The notes under the pieces: generated by a model
The model's input: only the letters and a program-made list of their open reading frames with translations
The model's database searches: none
What the model was told of the DNA's origin: nothing
NCBI GenBank assembly: GCA_029565395.1
Contig: JAKQOG010000224.1
Span: 1 to 53,469, forward strand
Direction of reading: 5' to 3'
Length of the DNA stretch: 53,469 bases
From: Candidatus Hydrogenedentota bacterium
GTDB lineage: Bacteria > Hydrogenedentota > Hydrogenedentia > Hydrogenedentales > CAILVY01
Translations under genes and position numbers: made by a program
Part shown: positions 16,029-24,118 of the stretch, in pieces
Position numbering within the stretch: the first letter of the stretch is position 1
Layout: each line of letters starts with the position of its first letter

Positions 16029-17162
16029 CTACAGCGCCAGGTCCATTTCGCGCATGACTTCGCGGATGCCGCAAAGCAATCCTTTGACATCCGCCTCCAG
16101 GATGCGCCCAATGTTCCCGATGCGGAAACAATCGGCATTGCTGACCTTGCCGGGATAAATGACCAGGTCGCGGGCATTCAGCCGCTTGTAGAATTCATCG
16201 AAAGACCACTTGGGATGATCGGGATACAAGAACGAGGTGATGATATATCCCTGCAATTCAGGCTTGAGATATTCCTTAAAGCCAAGCTCGCGCATACCCT
16301 CGACAAGCGTTTGATAGTTCTTATAGTACCGGGCGGCGCGGCCTTCGACACCTCCCTCGGCTTCAAGCTCCAATAATGCCTGATGGAAGGCCAGCAATAC
16401 ATGCGTGGGCGGCGTGAACCGGAATTGCCCATTGCCTTCCAGGCCTTTCCACTGATCAAGGAGATTCAGGCTCAAGCTGCGCGCCCAGCCTTCGGTTTCC
16501 AACAATGCTTCTTTACGTGCAATGATAAATCCGAATCCCGGCACCCCTTCAATACATTTGTTGGCGGACGATACCAGATAATCAATATGCGCTGCGGCGA
16601 TGTTCAAGGGCACCGCTCCGAAACTGCTCATGGCATCCACAAAATACCGCGCTCCCGCCGCCTTGGCCAGCGCGCCAATCGTCTGAATCGGATTGATAAT
16701 GCCGGTGGTCGTTTCGCAATGGACAATGGCCACGTGTGTGATCAATCCGACAAAATGTTTTAAGGTGGATTCAATTTCTTTCGCGTCCGGCAGACTGTCC
16801 TCCGGGTATTCCAGCGCTTCGAATTCGATCTTGAGCGTCTTGCACATTTTAATCATGCGCTGACCGTACGCACCGTTCACAATGATGAGCACTTTACCGT
16901 CGGGCGGCACGCACGAGGAGAATACCGATTCGATGGCAAAGGTGCCGCTGCCCTGCATGGGGATGGCTTCATACTCACCGGGTTTTGCCCCCGCCAATGC
17001 CACGAGCCGCTCCCGAATTGAGCGGATCACACTGATGAACTCAAAATCACGCGATCCCAGATCGCGCAGCAGCGCCTGTTTCACCGTCCGGCTTGTCGTC
17101 AGCGGCCCCGGCGTAAATAGGATTTTGTCTTTCCACCCTGGAACATTTCCCTTTGTACTCAT
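16029..17162 (-). CDS. phnW: 2-aminoethylphosphonate--pyruvate transaminase
   Basis: A 377-residue fold-type I PLP enzyme that moves the amino group of 2-aminoethylphosphonate to pyruvate, giving phosphonoacetaldehyde and alanine. Family signatures are LFTPGPLTTS at the start, GSGTFAIESV, the PLP-contacting Asp176 in FVDAMSSFGA, the Schiff-base Lys202 in SSANKCIEGVPGFGF, and the C-terminal FRIGNIGRI. The length matches characterised PhnW. It overlaps the upstream transporter gene by four bases (ATGA), so the two are translationally coupled, and AAGGAG lies in the end of that gene. No phnX, phnY or phnA for the next step is in the window, and no Ppm/Ppd, so a catabolic role is likelier than biosynthesis. 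Confidence 0.9.
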   Translation of the reverse strand: MSTKGNVPGWKDKILFTPGPLTTSRTVKQALLRDLGSRDFEFISVIRSIRERLVALAGAKPGEYEAIPMQGSGTFAIESVFSSCVPPDGKVLIIVNGAYGQRMIKMCKTLKIEFEALEYPEDSLPDAKEIESTLKHFVGLITHVAIVHCETTTGIINPIQTIGALAKAAGARYFVDAMSSFGAVPLNIAAAHIDYLVSSANKCIEGVPGFGFIIARKEALLETEGWARSLSLNLLDQWKGLEGNGQFRFTPPTHVLLAFHQALLELEAEGGVEGRAARYYKNYQTLVEGMRELGFKEYLKPELQGYIITSFLYPDHPKWSFDEFYKRLNARDLVIYPGKVSNADCFRIGNIGRILEADVKGLLCGIREVMREMDLAL

Positions 17163-18472
17163 TGCACTTCTCCTTCAGCCCGCTTACGGGCGTTATTCCG
17201 ATGCGCCGTATGCAATCGCCACGCCACCACAATCATCAACACGGCAAATACAATACTCATGCCAAGCGTCACTATGTTCGCATTCTGAATATTCTGCGTC
17301 ATATCTTCCCCCTTCATCAGCTTGCCTATCCATAGCTCCTGAATCACCGGCCCCGCGCTGCCGATAGCATTCACAATCCCGGCCACCGCCACCCCGTTCG
17401 CTTCCCCCGCCACCGCAATTGCCGCCGCGCCCGTAAGAAGGCTGTCAGGTCCATACACCATGAACCCCACAATGCCAAAGCACAACGCCACCAAAATGGG
17501 ATTTGAACCCGCATAGATCACCGCGACATAACCAAAGATGGCGCCAATGGCCATGACAAAGGAAAGCACCGCCCAATTGCCCTTGAACACCCGGTCCAAT
17601 GCCCAGCCCGCGATGATGGTGCCTACCACCCCGGTCAGATCAAACCCCATAGACCAGTAACTTGCCTGCCCCACACCCAGTCCCTGAAGATTCAAAAATG
17701 CCGGCAGCCATGAATCCAGCGCATACCGCAGGAACTTGATGCACAAATAACTCATCCCCATGGTGAGCACCAGCGGATTCAACGCAATTCGCATGTAATC
17801 GCCAAAGGAAACATGCGCCTCCTGCGAGGCTTGTATGGCATGGTGATCCTTTGTCGTCTTTTCCACAATGGGATCTAACCCAACATCTTCCGGTTCATTC
17901 CATTGCCACTTGTACAACAACCACCAAGTAAGCAGGGTGAGGGCGGTGAGCCCAGCAAAGGCCCAGCGCCATCCCCAATAGGCTAAGATCATCCCGCCCA
18001 AGGACTTGTATACAATATTGCCTACAATGTGGTTTGTGGTCCACCACCCCATAATCGTGCCGCGTTCATTATCCCGCAACCAAGATGCTACCGCCCCGAT
18101 GCATCCCGGCCAGCCTGTAGCCTGCACCAATCCGTTGACAAACATAAACGCCAGAAATAGATAGAAGGAGTTGCCCAGGCCAAACACAATGCTGCAGAGC
18201 ATCGAAACGCCCAGCCCTGTCAACAGAATGAACCGCGGGCCCCACTTCCGCCCGGCAAAACCGCTGATAAACTGCCCAATCATGTAGGCAAAAAGAAACG
18301 CCGCCCAAATATACGCCGTGTCCCCCAATTCCCAGCCAAGATCAGCCGCCATCGAGGTCTTGCAGATGGTAAACGTTTTTCGGGTCAGGTAGTACCCAAT
18401 ATACCCAATGTAGGTGGCCGTCAAAATGCGCCAACGCCACATTTGTTGCTCGCGCGTTAATGTAGAAGCCAT
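17159..18472 (-). CDS. OPA-family (GlpT/UhpT-like) transporter
   Basis: A 437-residue, 12-helix major facilitator of the organophosphate:phosphate antiporter type. N-terminal GYIGYYLTRKTFTICKTS resembles the GlpT/UhpT start, including the basic residue that binds the phosphate group, and WPGCIGAVASW and the central cytoplasmic loop (about 190-225) fit the family. Known substrates are glycerol-3-phosphate and sugar phosphates. Because it is coupled to phnW, uptake of 2-aminoethylphosphonate or a related organophosphonate is inferred. A good AAGGAGAAAGG site precedes ATG 18472. The palindromic repeat at 18548-18662 lies just upstream and may fall in its promoter or 5' leader. Confidence 0.8.
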   Translation of the reverse strand: MASTLTREQQMWRWRILTATYIGYIGYYLTRKTFTICKTSMAADLGWELGDTAYIWAAFLFAYMIGQFISGFAGRKWGPRFILLTGLGVSMLCSIVFGLGNSFYLFLAFMFVNGLVQATGWPGCIGAVASWLRDNERGTIMGWWTTNHIVGNIVYKSLGGMILAYWGWRWAFAGLTALTLLTWWLLYKWQWNEPEDVGLDPIVEKTTKDHHAIQASQEAHVSFGDYMRIALNPLVLTMGMSYLCIKFLRYALDSWLPAFLNLQGLGVGQASYWSMGFDLTGVVGTIIAGWALDRVFKGNWAVLSFVMAIGAIFGYVAVIYAGSNPILVALCFGIVGFMVYGPDSLLTGAAAIAVAGEANGVAVAGIVNAIGSAGPVIQELWIGKLMKGEDMTQNIQNANIVTLGMSIVFAVLMIVVAWRLHTAHRNNARKRAEGEVQ

Positions 18473-18547
18473 ACTGCCTTTCTCCTTCCTAACAGAACCA
18501 GAACGCTAACCATACCATAGTAAAAGCCAAAAGCGTTAATTATTGCG

Positions 18548-18662
18548 GGCAATTGCGAAAGAGTCTTTTTCTCAAAAGCACATCGGATACGGGGCAACGT
18601 CCACGCCCAAACCTTTGCCTTTTCATTTGTCCGGATGAGAAAAAGGACTTTCGCAAATGCCC
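18548..18662. repeat. Dispersed palindromic repeat, copy 2
   Basis: A 115-bp imperfect inverted repeat with ends GGGCAATTGCGAAAG and CTTTCGCAAATGCCC, each followed inward by a CTTTTTCTCA / TGAGAAAAAGG arm. Read on the minus strand it aligns with the copy at 1-121, including the GGACAAATGAAAAGGCAA interior. It sits in the divergent spacer between the OPA transporter and the BACON lipoprotein, close to both starts, and could affect either promoter. It contains no gene. Confidence 0.75.
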
Positions 18663-18754
18663 CCTTGACCAAAAAACAGGGATGTTGACAAATTGCGCGT
18701 TCCGGCATAGAGTTGAAGGGCAAATCGTTAAACACATAACAAGGAGCCGAAGCC

Positions 18755-20491
18755 ATGCGTTACTCCTCAGCCGCGTTAGCCATAACACTGTTTACGTTGT
18801 GCCTGTGCTTAATGGGATGCCCGAAAAATCCCGTCTTGGGGATCTCCGCACAAGGATATGATTTCGGAACCAGTTCCGGGCCCTGGACCTTTTACATCTG
18901 GAATGATACCGGCAATGGCAGCACTTTGTCGTTCACGGTGTATGCCAGCCATGCATGGATTCAGCTCAGCATTGGCGGCGGAGAGAGCGGCAATCCCGAT
19001 GACCCGGTAGCCATCCAGGTTACCATCAACCGTGCCGCTCTCCAGCCCGGAGAAAACACGGGACAGATCATTATTGAGTCCAATGGCGGCACAGACGAGA
19101 TTGACATCTCCGCGACCGGCGAGGAAGCCGAAGGCGAACCGGAAGGCGAAGGCGGTGAAGAGGGAGAGGTGGAAGGTGAGGGGGCCGAAGAAGGACAAAT
19201 CGAGGGAGAAGGCGCTGAAGAGGGGGAACAAGAAGGTGAAGGACAAGAAGAGGGAGAAGCAGGACCCGTTTTAGGCATTTCTTCCCGAAGTCATGACTTC
19301 GGAACCGGTTCCGGGCCCTGGACGTTTTTCGTCTGGAACGACACCACGAACGGAAGCACGCTCGCTTTTGCCGTATATGCGGACCAAGCATGGATTCAAC
19401 TCAGCGTCGTGGGGGGAGAGAGCGACAACCCCGAGGATGAAGTGGCCATTCAAGTCACCATCAACCGCGCCGCCCTGCCGGATCCGGAAAACTTCGGGCA
19501 TATCACCATCGATTCCGATGGCGGCATGGGCGAGGTTGACATTTCCGCCACGGGAGAAGAAACCGAAGGCGAAGAGGAAGGACAGATCGAAGGTGAAGGG
19601 CAAGAAGAAGGAGAAGGGCAAGAAGAAGGCGAGGGTCAAACGGAAGGCGAAGGTGAAACAGAAGGGCAGGCCAGCCCTGACGATGATCTGATCTTCATCC
19701 ATCACTCCGTAGGCCAGGACTGGCTCGATAACAGCCTGAATGACGCGCTGCTGGCCAAAGATTACATCGACGAGCGCAACGACATCACGTACGGAACCAT
19801 GATGTCCGCCGATTCCGGACGTCCTGATTCGTTGGGTGATGTGCCCGGCGACAACACGGACATGCACCACTGGATTCTATGGTTCAACGATTATCTGCAC
19901 CACGTTCTTTCGTGGGATTGCGCAGACGGCGTGAACCGGATTGTGATGTTCAAGAGTTGCTTCCCCAACAGCAATGTGGAACCGGATGAAACCGAACCAG
20001 GCGATCCCTTCTCCGATTATCACACCATTGCCAGTTATAAAGCCCTCTACCGCCATCCGGCCGGCACTGGAAATACCTACGAAGCCAATGAAACCACCTA
20101 TTATCCGCTGGAGGACATTTTCGAGGCGAATCCCAACATCCTGTTTATCCCGGTCACCTCGCCCCCGTTGTGCTACATCCCCGATACCGAAACCAACGAT
20201 GCGAACGCCCACGCCATGCGGGAATTCGACAATTGGCTCAAATCGGAATGGCTGACGGCGTACACAACACGCACCGGACTGCACAATGTGGCCGTGTTCG
20301 ATCTTTTCAATGAACTGGCCTATGCCGACACCCATGCCACGCATCCAAACCGGCTCCGGGCGGAATATGGCGGCGATTCCGGCGATTCACATCCAAACGG
20401 TGACGGTGACGCGCATCTGACGGCGGTGTTCGCTACGAATCCGGTAAATTTCCTTGACACCGCTTGGGACGCATTCCAGGCCGGGCGGTAG
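18755..20491 (+). CDS. Lipoprotein with two BACON-like domains, EGE linkers and an SGNH-like domain
   Basis: A 578-residue predicted lipoprotein (lipobox LMGC, Cys22). Two duplicated beta-sandwich domains (about 25-125 and 170-275), with DFGTSSGPWTFYIWND and WIQLSIGGGESG repeated, resemble BACON carbohydrate/mucin-binding domains. Each is followed by an acidic EGE-rich linker. Residues about 308-578 look like an SGNH hydrolase: FIHHSVGQDWL at the first block, VMFKSCFPNSN, FIPVTSPPLC, and a C-terminal catalytic-type HPNGDGDAHLT. A surface esterase or deacetylase acting on a bound glycan is inferred. AAGGAG eight bases before ATG 18755 supports the start. leuB begins 5 bases after its stop, which is an unexpected pairing. 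Confidence 0.7.
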   Translation: MRYSSAALAITLFTLCLCLMGCPKNPVLGISAQGYDFGTSSGPWTFYIWNDTGNGSTLSFTVYASHAWIQLSIGGGESGNPDDPVAIQVTINRAALQPGENTGQIIIESNGGTDEIDISATGEEAEGEPEGEGGEEGEVEGEGAEEGQIEGEGAEEGEQEGEGQEEGEAGPVLGISSRSHDFGTGSGPWTFFVWNDTTNGSTLAFAVYADQAWIQLSVVGGESDNPEDEVAIQVTINRAALPDPENFGHITIDSDGGMGEVDISATGEETEGEEEGQIEGEGQEEGEGQEEGEGQTEGEGETEGQASPDDDLIFIHHSVGQDWLDNSLNDALLAKDYIDERNDITYGTMMSADSGRPDSLGDVPGDNTDMHHWILWFNDYLHHVLSWDCADGVNRIVMFKSCFPNSNVEPDETEPGDPFSDYHTIASYKALYRHPAGTGNTYEANETTYYPLEDIFEANPNILFIPVTSPPLCYIPDTETNDANAHAMREFDNWLKSEWLTAYTTRTGLHNVAVFDLFNELAYADTHATHPNRLRAEYGGDSGDSHPNGDGDAHLTAVFATNPVNFLDTAWDAFQAGR

Positions 20492-20496
20492 ATCCT

Positions 20497-21591
20497 ATGC
20501 CAAAACACACTATCGCCGTATTGGAAGGCGACGGGATCGGCCCGGAACTTATACGCGAGGCCGTAAAAGTCCTCCGCGCTATTGAATCCCGGAGCGGTGT
20601 GCATTTCGATCTTCAATACGCCCCTTTCGGCGGCCGCGCCTATTTCGACACCGGCGCATCGTTCCCCGAAGAGACGAAGGCGGTCTGCGATGCATGCGAC
20701 GCCATCCTTAAGGGGCCCATCGGCCTCAGCCTGGAGGACTCGCGCAAAATCCCCGTGGAAGAACAGCCGGAACGCGGCGCGTTGCTTCCTTTGCGCCAGC
20801 GATACCATACCTATGCCAATTTCCGGCCTGTATACCTTCCCCCGGAACTTATCCATTTCTCTCCCCTGCGTCCGGATCGCATCCAAGGCGGCATAGACAT
20901 CATCATGATCCGCGAACTGGTCGGCGGCCTGTATTTCGGCGAAAAGGAGCACGGCGAGACCCAGGAAGGCCTCCGATACGTCAAGGAAACCCTCGAATAC
21001 GACGAATCGGAGATCCGGAACATCGTTCAAGTAGCCTTTGAGGAAGCGCGGAAACGGCGCAGCATCCTGCACAGCGTGCACAAGAGCAACGTCCTGATGT
21101 CCAGTGTGCTCTGGAACGATATTGTGTTCGAACTGGCCCAGCACTATCCCGACGTGCAACTGAAACACATTATCGTGGATGCTGCCGCGGCCGCCCTGGT
21201 GCTGAATCCCCAGCAATTCGACGTCATGGTGATGGAAAACATGTTCGGCGACATCCTGAGTGATTTGGGCGGCGGCATCCTGGGTTCCCTGGGCCTGATG
21301 CCCTCCGCCTGTGTAGGCATCCAAAAATCCTATTACGAACCCTCCCACGGATCCGCGCCGGATATTGCAGGAAAAGGCATTGCCAATCCCTACAGCATGA
21401 TTGGATCCGTGGCCCTGATGCTGGAAAAAAGTTTTGGCATGGAAGAGGAATCCAGACAGATTTGGAACGCCATGCGCCAGGTATTCGGCGCCGGTTTCAC
21501 CACCTCCGACCTCCGCGATCCCGAAGGAAAACTGAAAATCATTTCCACCAGTGACTTTGGAGATCGGGTGGTTTCAGCACTACAATCATAA
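20497..21591 (+). CDS. leuB: 3-isopropylmalate dehydrogenase
   Basis: A 364-residue NAD-dependent beta-decarboxylating dehydrogenase, third step of leucine synthesis. It starts with IAVLEGDGIGPELI. It has the substrate-binding basic region (LPLRQRYHTYANFRPVYL), IRELVGGLYFGE, the catalytic Lys in HSVHKSNVL, ENMFGDILSDLGGGI, and YEPSHGSAPDIAGKGIANP at the nucleotide site. ENMFGD in place of the usual DNMFGD and the LGGGI run are mildly atypical. Tartrate- or homoisocitrate-type activity is less likely given the YFG loop. ATG 20497 matches the family start; an upstream TTG at 20464 lies inside the lipoprotein gene. No other leu genes are nearby. Confidence 0.88.
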   Translation: MPKHTIAVLEGDGIGPELIREAVKVLRAIESRSGVHFDLQYAPFGGRAYFDTGASFPEETKAVCDACDAILKGPIGLSLEDSRKIPVEEQPERGALLPLRQRYHTYANFRPVYLPPELIHFSPLRPDRIQGGIDIIMIRELVGGLYFGEKEHGETQEGLRYVKETLEYDESEIRNIVQVAFEEARKRRSILHSVHKSNVLMSSVLWNDIVFELAQHYPDVQLKHIIVDAAAAALVLNPQQFDVMVMENMFGDILSDLGGGILGSLGLMPSACVGIQKSYYEPSHGSAPDIAGKGIANPYSMIGSVALMLEKSFGMEEESRQIWNAMRQVFGAGFTTSDLRDPEGKLKIISTSDFGDRVVSALQS

Positions 21592-21749
21592 AAACAATAC
21601 TATCGACATGCGCGAGTATTTCTCGGTAGCTATGTTTTAAAAATGCAACATTGGTATGTTTCAGCGCATTCGGTGCCACGGCTGGATTGTGTTATGATTG
21701 TTTTGACGGCTGAAAAGTAAAAAAGGTTGCTGACATTTGGAGATGTGCA

Positions 21750-21959
21750 ATGCGCGTATTCACGGCTGTGATTGAGCGGTGCCCGGATACGGGACTCTAT
21801 GTCGGGTATGTGCCTGGATTTGCCGGGGCGCACAGTCAGGCGGAAACCCTGGATGAACTCCACGAAAACCTCAAGGAAGTAATCGCCATGCTTTTGGAGG
21901 ATGGCGAACCGGAATTTGAAACGGAATTTCTAGGTACCCAGACCGTTACGGTAGCCTAA
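21750..21959 (+). CDS. hicB: HicB-type antitoxin (second pair)
   Basis: A 69-residue HicB-fold protein: FTAVIERCPDTGLYVGYVPGFAGAHSQAETLDELHENLKEVI is the family core. There is no added DNA-binding domain. GGAG lies eight bases before ATG 21750, and hicA begins two bases after the stop. Sequence divergence from the pair at 12730-13172 shows a separate acquisition rather than a local duplication. Confidence 0.9.
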   Translation: MRVFTAVIERCPDTGLYVGYVPGFAGAHSQAETLDELHENLKEVIAMLLEDGEPEFETEFLGTQTVTVA

Positions 21960-21961
21960 TC

Positions 21962-22186
21962 ATGGGAAAGTGTCCTCCCTTAAAACCGCGCGAGGTGGCG
22001 TCACGACTTGAATCACTAGGGTTTGTTGAGGTTCGGCAACGAGGTTCCCACAAACAGTACCGTCATTCTGATGGACGTTGCACAACAGTTCCGTTTCATC
22101 AAGGCAAGGATATCTCGCCAATCTTGATTCGCCAGATCGCCGAGGATATTAGTCTTACCATAGATGAATTCCTTCAACTCCGGTGA
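21962..22186 (+). CDS. hicA: HicA-type mRNA interferase toxin (second pair)
   Basis: A 74-residue HicA toxin: PREVASRLESLGFVEVRQRGSHKQYRHSDGR contains the catalytic His in GSHKQY, followed by the TVPFHQGKDISPILIRQIAEDI strand-helix. It is intact and immediately downstream of its HicB. Expected activity is cleavage of translated mRNA, relieved by HicB. Confidence 0.92.
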   Translation: MGKCPPLKPREVASRLESLGFVEVRQRGSHKQYRHSDGRCTTVPFHQGKDISPILIRQIAEDISLTIDEFLQLR

Positions 22187-22277
22187 CAGCAGAGTTGGGA
22201 TATGCATAACTTGAATTACTTGGATCGGCAAGAACTCTTGGAGGGGCCAAAGCGCACGTAATAAGGAAAGGATTGTT

Positions 22278-24005
22278 ATGATGGGTTTTGCACTTATCGC
22301 CACACTAATTCTAGCCATACATTCAACACCGGATACTCCGCAGTGGCCGGGCGAGTACGCTTCTCTTAAGGTGCTCAATAATTTTGTTACGGAACTTTAC
22401 AGCAGCTCCGCAGAACCGGGAAAACAGCAGGAATTCCTGAATCCTCGGACCGGATGGGTGTTTATAACATCCAAGGGCGCCTCCCCAATATTTCTTGATG
22501 ACCGGAAAGAACCGGTTGTCTGGCGGCAATACCCGGATTCTGGGGATCAGGAAGCGATGCTGCATTTGAAAGAAGGACGGCATCATTTCCGCGTGGAAGG
22601 GTCATCGCCTGTCCCGATCACAATACGCACCATGCCGGAACTCGCCTATTGTTATTATCCCGCCTCGCCGCATATTGCCCCCTTCGGTCCCTATGACTGG
22701 GCTTTTGTCTCCCGGCATGTGCTCCCGCACGTCAACACGCTCATCACCGGCGGCGGCGCAACCCCGGAAGAATTCGAGCAATGGCGGTGCGAGGGACGGC
22801 AATGGATTGCCAACGCAAGCCTGCCGGGATTAAGCCAGAAAACCGCGCCATCGGCGGACGATGTTTTTGCGGAATGGGCGAAAAATGCCGGCGTGACGCA
22901 ATCCGGATACGCGGGCATGATCGTGGATGAATTTTTGGGCTCCAGCAAGGAGCATTACGCCGCGTGGACGTCCGCCTTTCTGCGGCTCATCGCGCGCCCG
23001 GAATTTTCGGAAAAAACCTTCTACGCATGGTCAATAACCATCTTTGAGCAGCCCCAAGGACTCGAATTCTGCAAACTCCTGATGAACAGCGGCCACCGCT
23101 TCGCATGGGAAGTATACCGCCGGGAAGAACAAACGCTCGAAAAAGCGAAAGAACGCCTGGCGCAAACTCTTTCGCAGAAATTTGCGGAATGGCGCACCGC
23201 ACTGCCCGGCGTGGAAGGCCGCATGATGCTCACGCTCGGTTATCTTTGCGCGCCTCCGGAAACCCTCAATCTCAATCCGGGCGTGGATTATAACGTATTC
23301 ATGGACATGCAGTTTAATCTGCTGGCGAATGATCCCGCCTTTTGGAACCTCTATGGCGTGATGGAGTACTCCGCAAGTTACGCCGATGAAGAATCCCTGC
23401 GTTGGGCGCATAAACTCTTCCGGCATTATTGCATCGAGGGCCATCGCACCCCGTTAACCCACGATCCCTATATACTTGATCATTTGAAAAATCCAGATTT
23501 CGCGGTTGGATTGAAGAAGTGGCGCGTTAAAGCGGCGGAAAAGGGCAGTATCCGTCCATGCGAAAAGAAGGATTTTAGCTGGTTGCAGGGGCGGTATCCT
23601 AAAACCACGATTGGCGATCAATTCTGCGTAATGAAGCGATCATCGAAAGGCCAAAACCGGATTTCCCAAACCATTCATGATCTAGAGCCGGGCCGCCTCT
23701 ATTCCGTAAAAATGATCTCCGCCGACCTGACCCAGCTTGACAAACAGCAAACATTGGGGATGCACATAGAAATTAAAAAAGCCGAACGGTTCCCCGCCTT
23801 TAGCATCCAGTCCGCCTACCCCAGTTGTTATAATCACACCAGCGGTCCCTATGACTGCCAGCACCCCGCATGGTTCAACTTTCACCGTGAAGTGTTCAAA
23901 GCCATTGGCCGCTCCGCCAAACTGGTGATATCCGACCAGGGATGCGTTCCCGGCCAGGAAATCGCATTCAACTTTATCGAGGTGCAACCATTCCATGCTC
24001 CTTAA
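22278..24005 (+). CDS. Secreted protein of unknown function with a C-terminal beta domain
   Basis: A 575-residue protein with a short signal peptide (MMGFALIATLILAIHS). I do not recognise the family with confidence. Residues about 25-110 look beta-rich. Residues about 110-400 alternate strands and helices (YAGMIVDEFLG, TFYAWSITIFE, RMMLTLGYLCAPP, LYGVMEYSASYADEESLRWAHKLFRHY), suggesting a TIM-barrel-like glycosidase-type fold; the Asp-Glu in IVDEFLG is a possible catalytic site. Residues about 415-575 resemble a carbohydrate-binding jelly-roll (NRISQTIHDLEPGRLYSVKMISADL). AAGGAAAGG upstream of ATG 22278 supports the start. It follows hicBA by 91 bases, probably as a separate unit. Confidence 0.6.
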   Translation: MMGFALIATLILAIHSTPDTPQWPGEYASLKVLNNFVTELYSSSAEPGKQQEFLNPRTGWVFITSKGASPIFLDDRKEPVVWRQYPDSGDQEAMLHLKEGRHHFRVEGSSPVPITIRTMPELAYCYYPASPHIAPFGPYDWAFVSRHVLPHVNTLITGGGATPEEFEQWRCEGRQWIANASLPGLSQKTAPSADDVFAEWAKNAGVTQSGYAGMIVDEFLGSSKEHYAAWTSAFLRLIARPEFSEKTFYAWSITIFEQPQGLEFCKLLMNSGHRFAWEVYRREEQTLEKAKERLAQTLSQKFAEWRTALPGVEGRMMLTLGYLCAPPETLNLNPGVDYNVFMDMQFNLLANDPAFWNLYGVMEYSASYADEESLRWAHKLFRHYCIEGHRTPLTHDPYILDHLKNPDFAVGLKKWRVKAAEKGSIRPCEKKDFSWLQGRYPKTTIGDQFCVMKRSSKGQNRISQTIHDLEPGRLYSVKMISADLTQLDKQQTLGMHIEIKKAERFPAFSIQSAYPSCYNHTSGPYDCQHPAWFNFHREVFKAIGRSAKLVISDQGCVPGQEIAFNFIEVQPFHAP

Positions 24006-24118
24006 GGGACATTTCATGGCCTCCTATACACAACTTCCTCTTGTGAGCCAATGACCGCTTTCGATGACAATCTCACCCAAAGGAAGCCATTATGCGGCGT
24101 CACCGGCGCTCAAAAGGA

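Noticed and set aside
15920..16177. Extended N-terminus of the DUF6259 protein
   Set aside because: The extra 86 codons lie in a second frame inside phnW; a signal peptide and AAAGGAG site mark the start at 15919.
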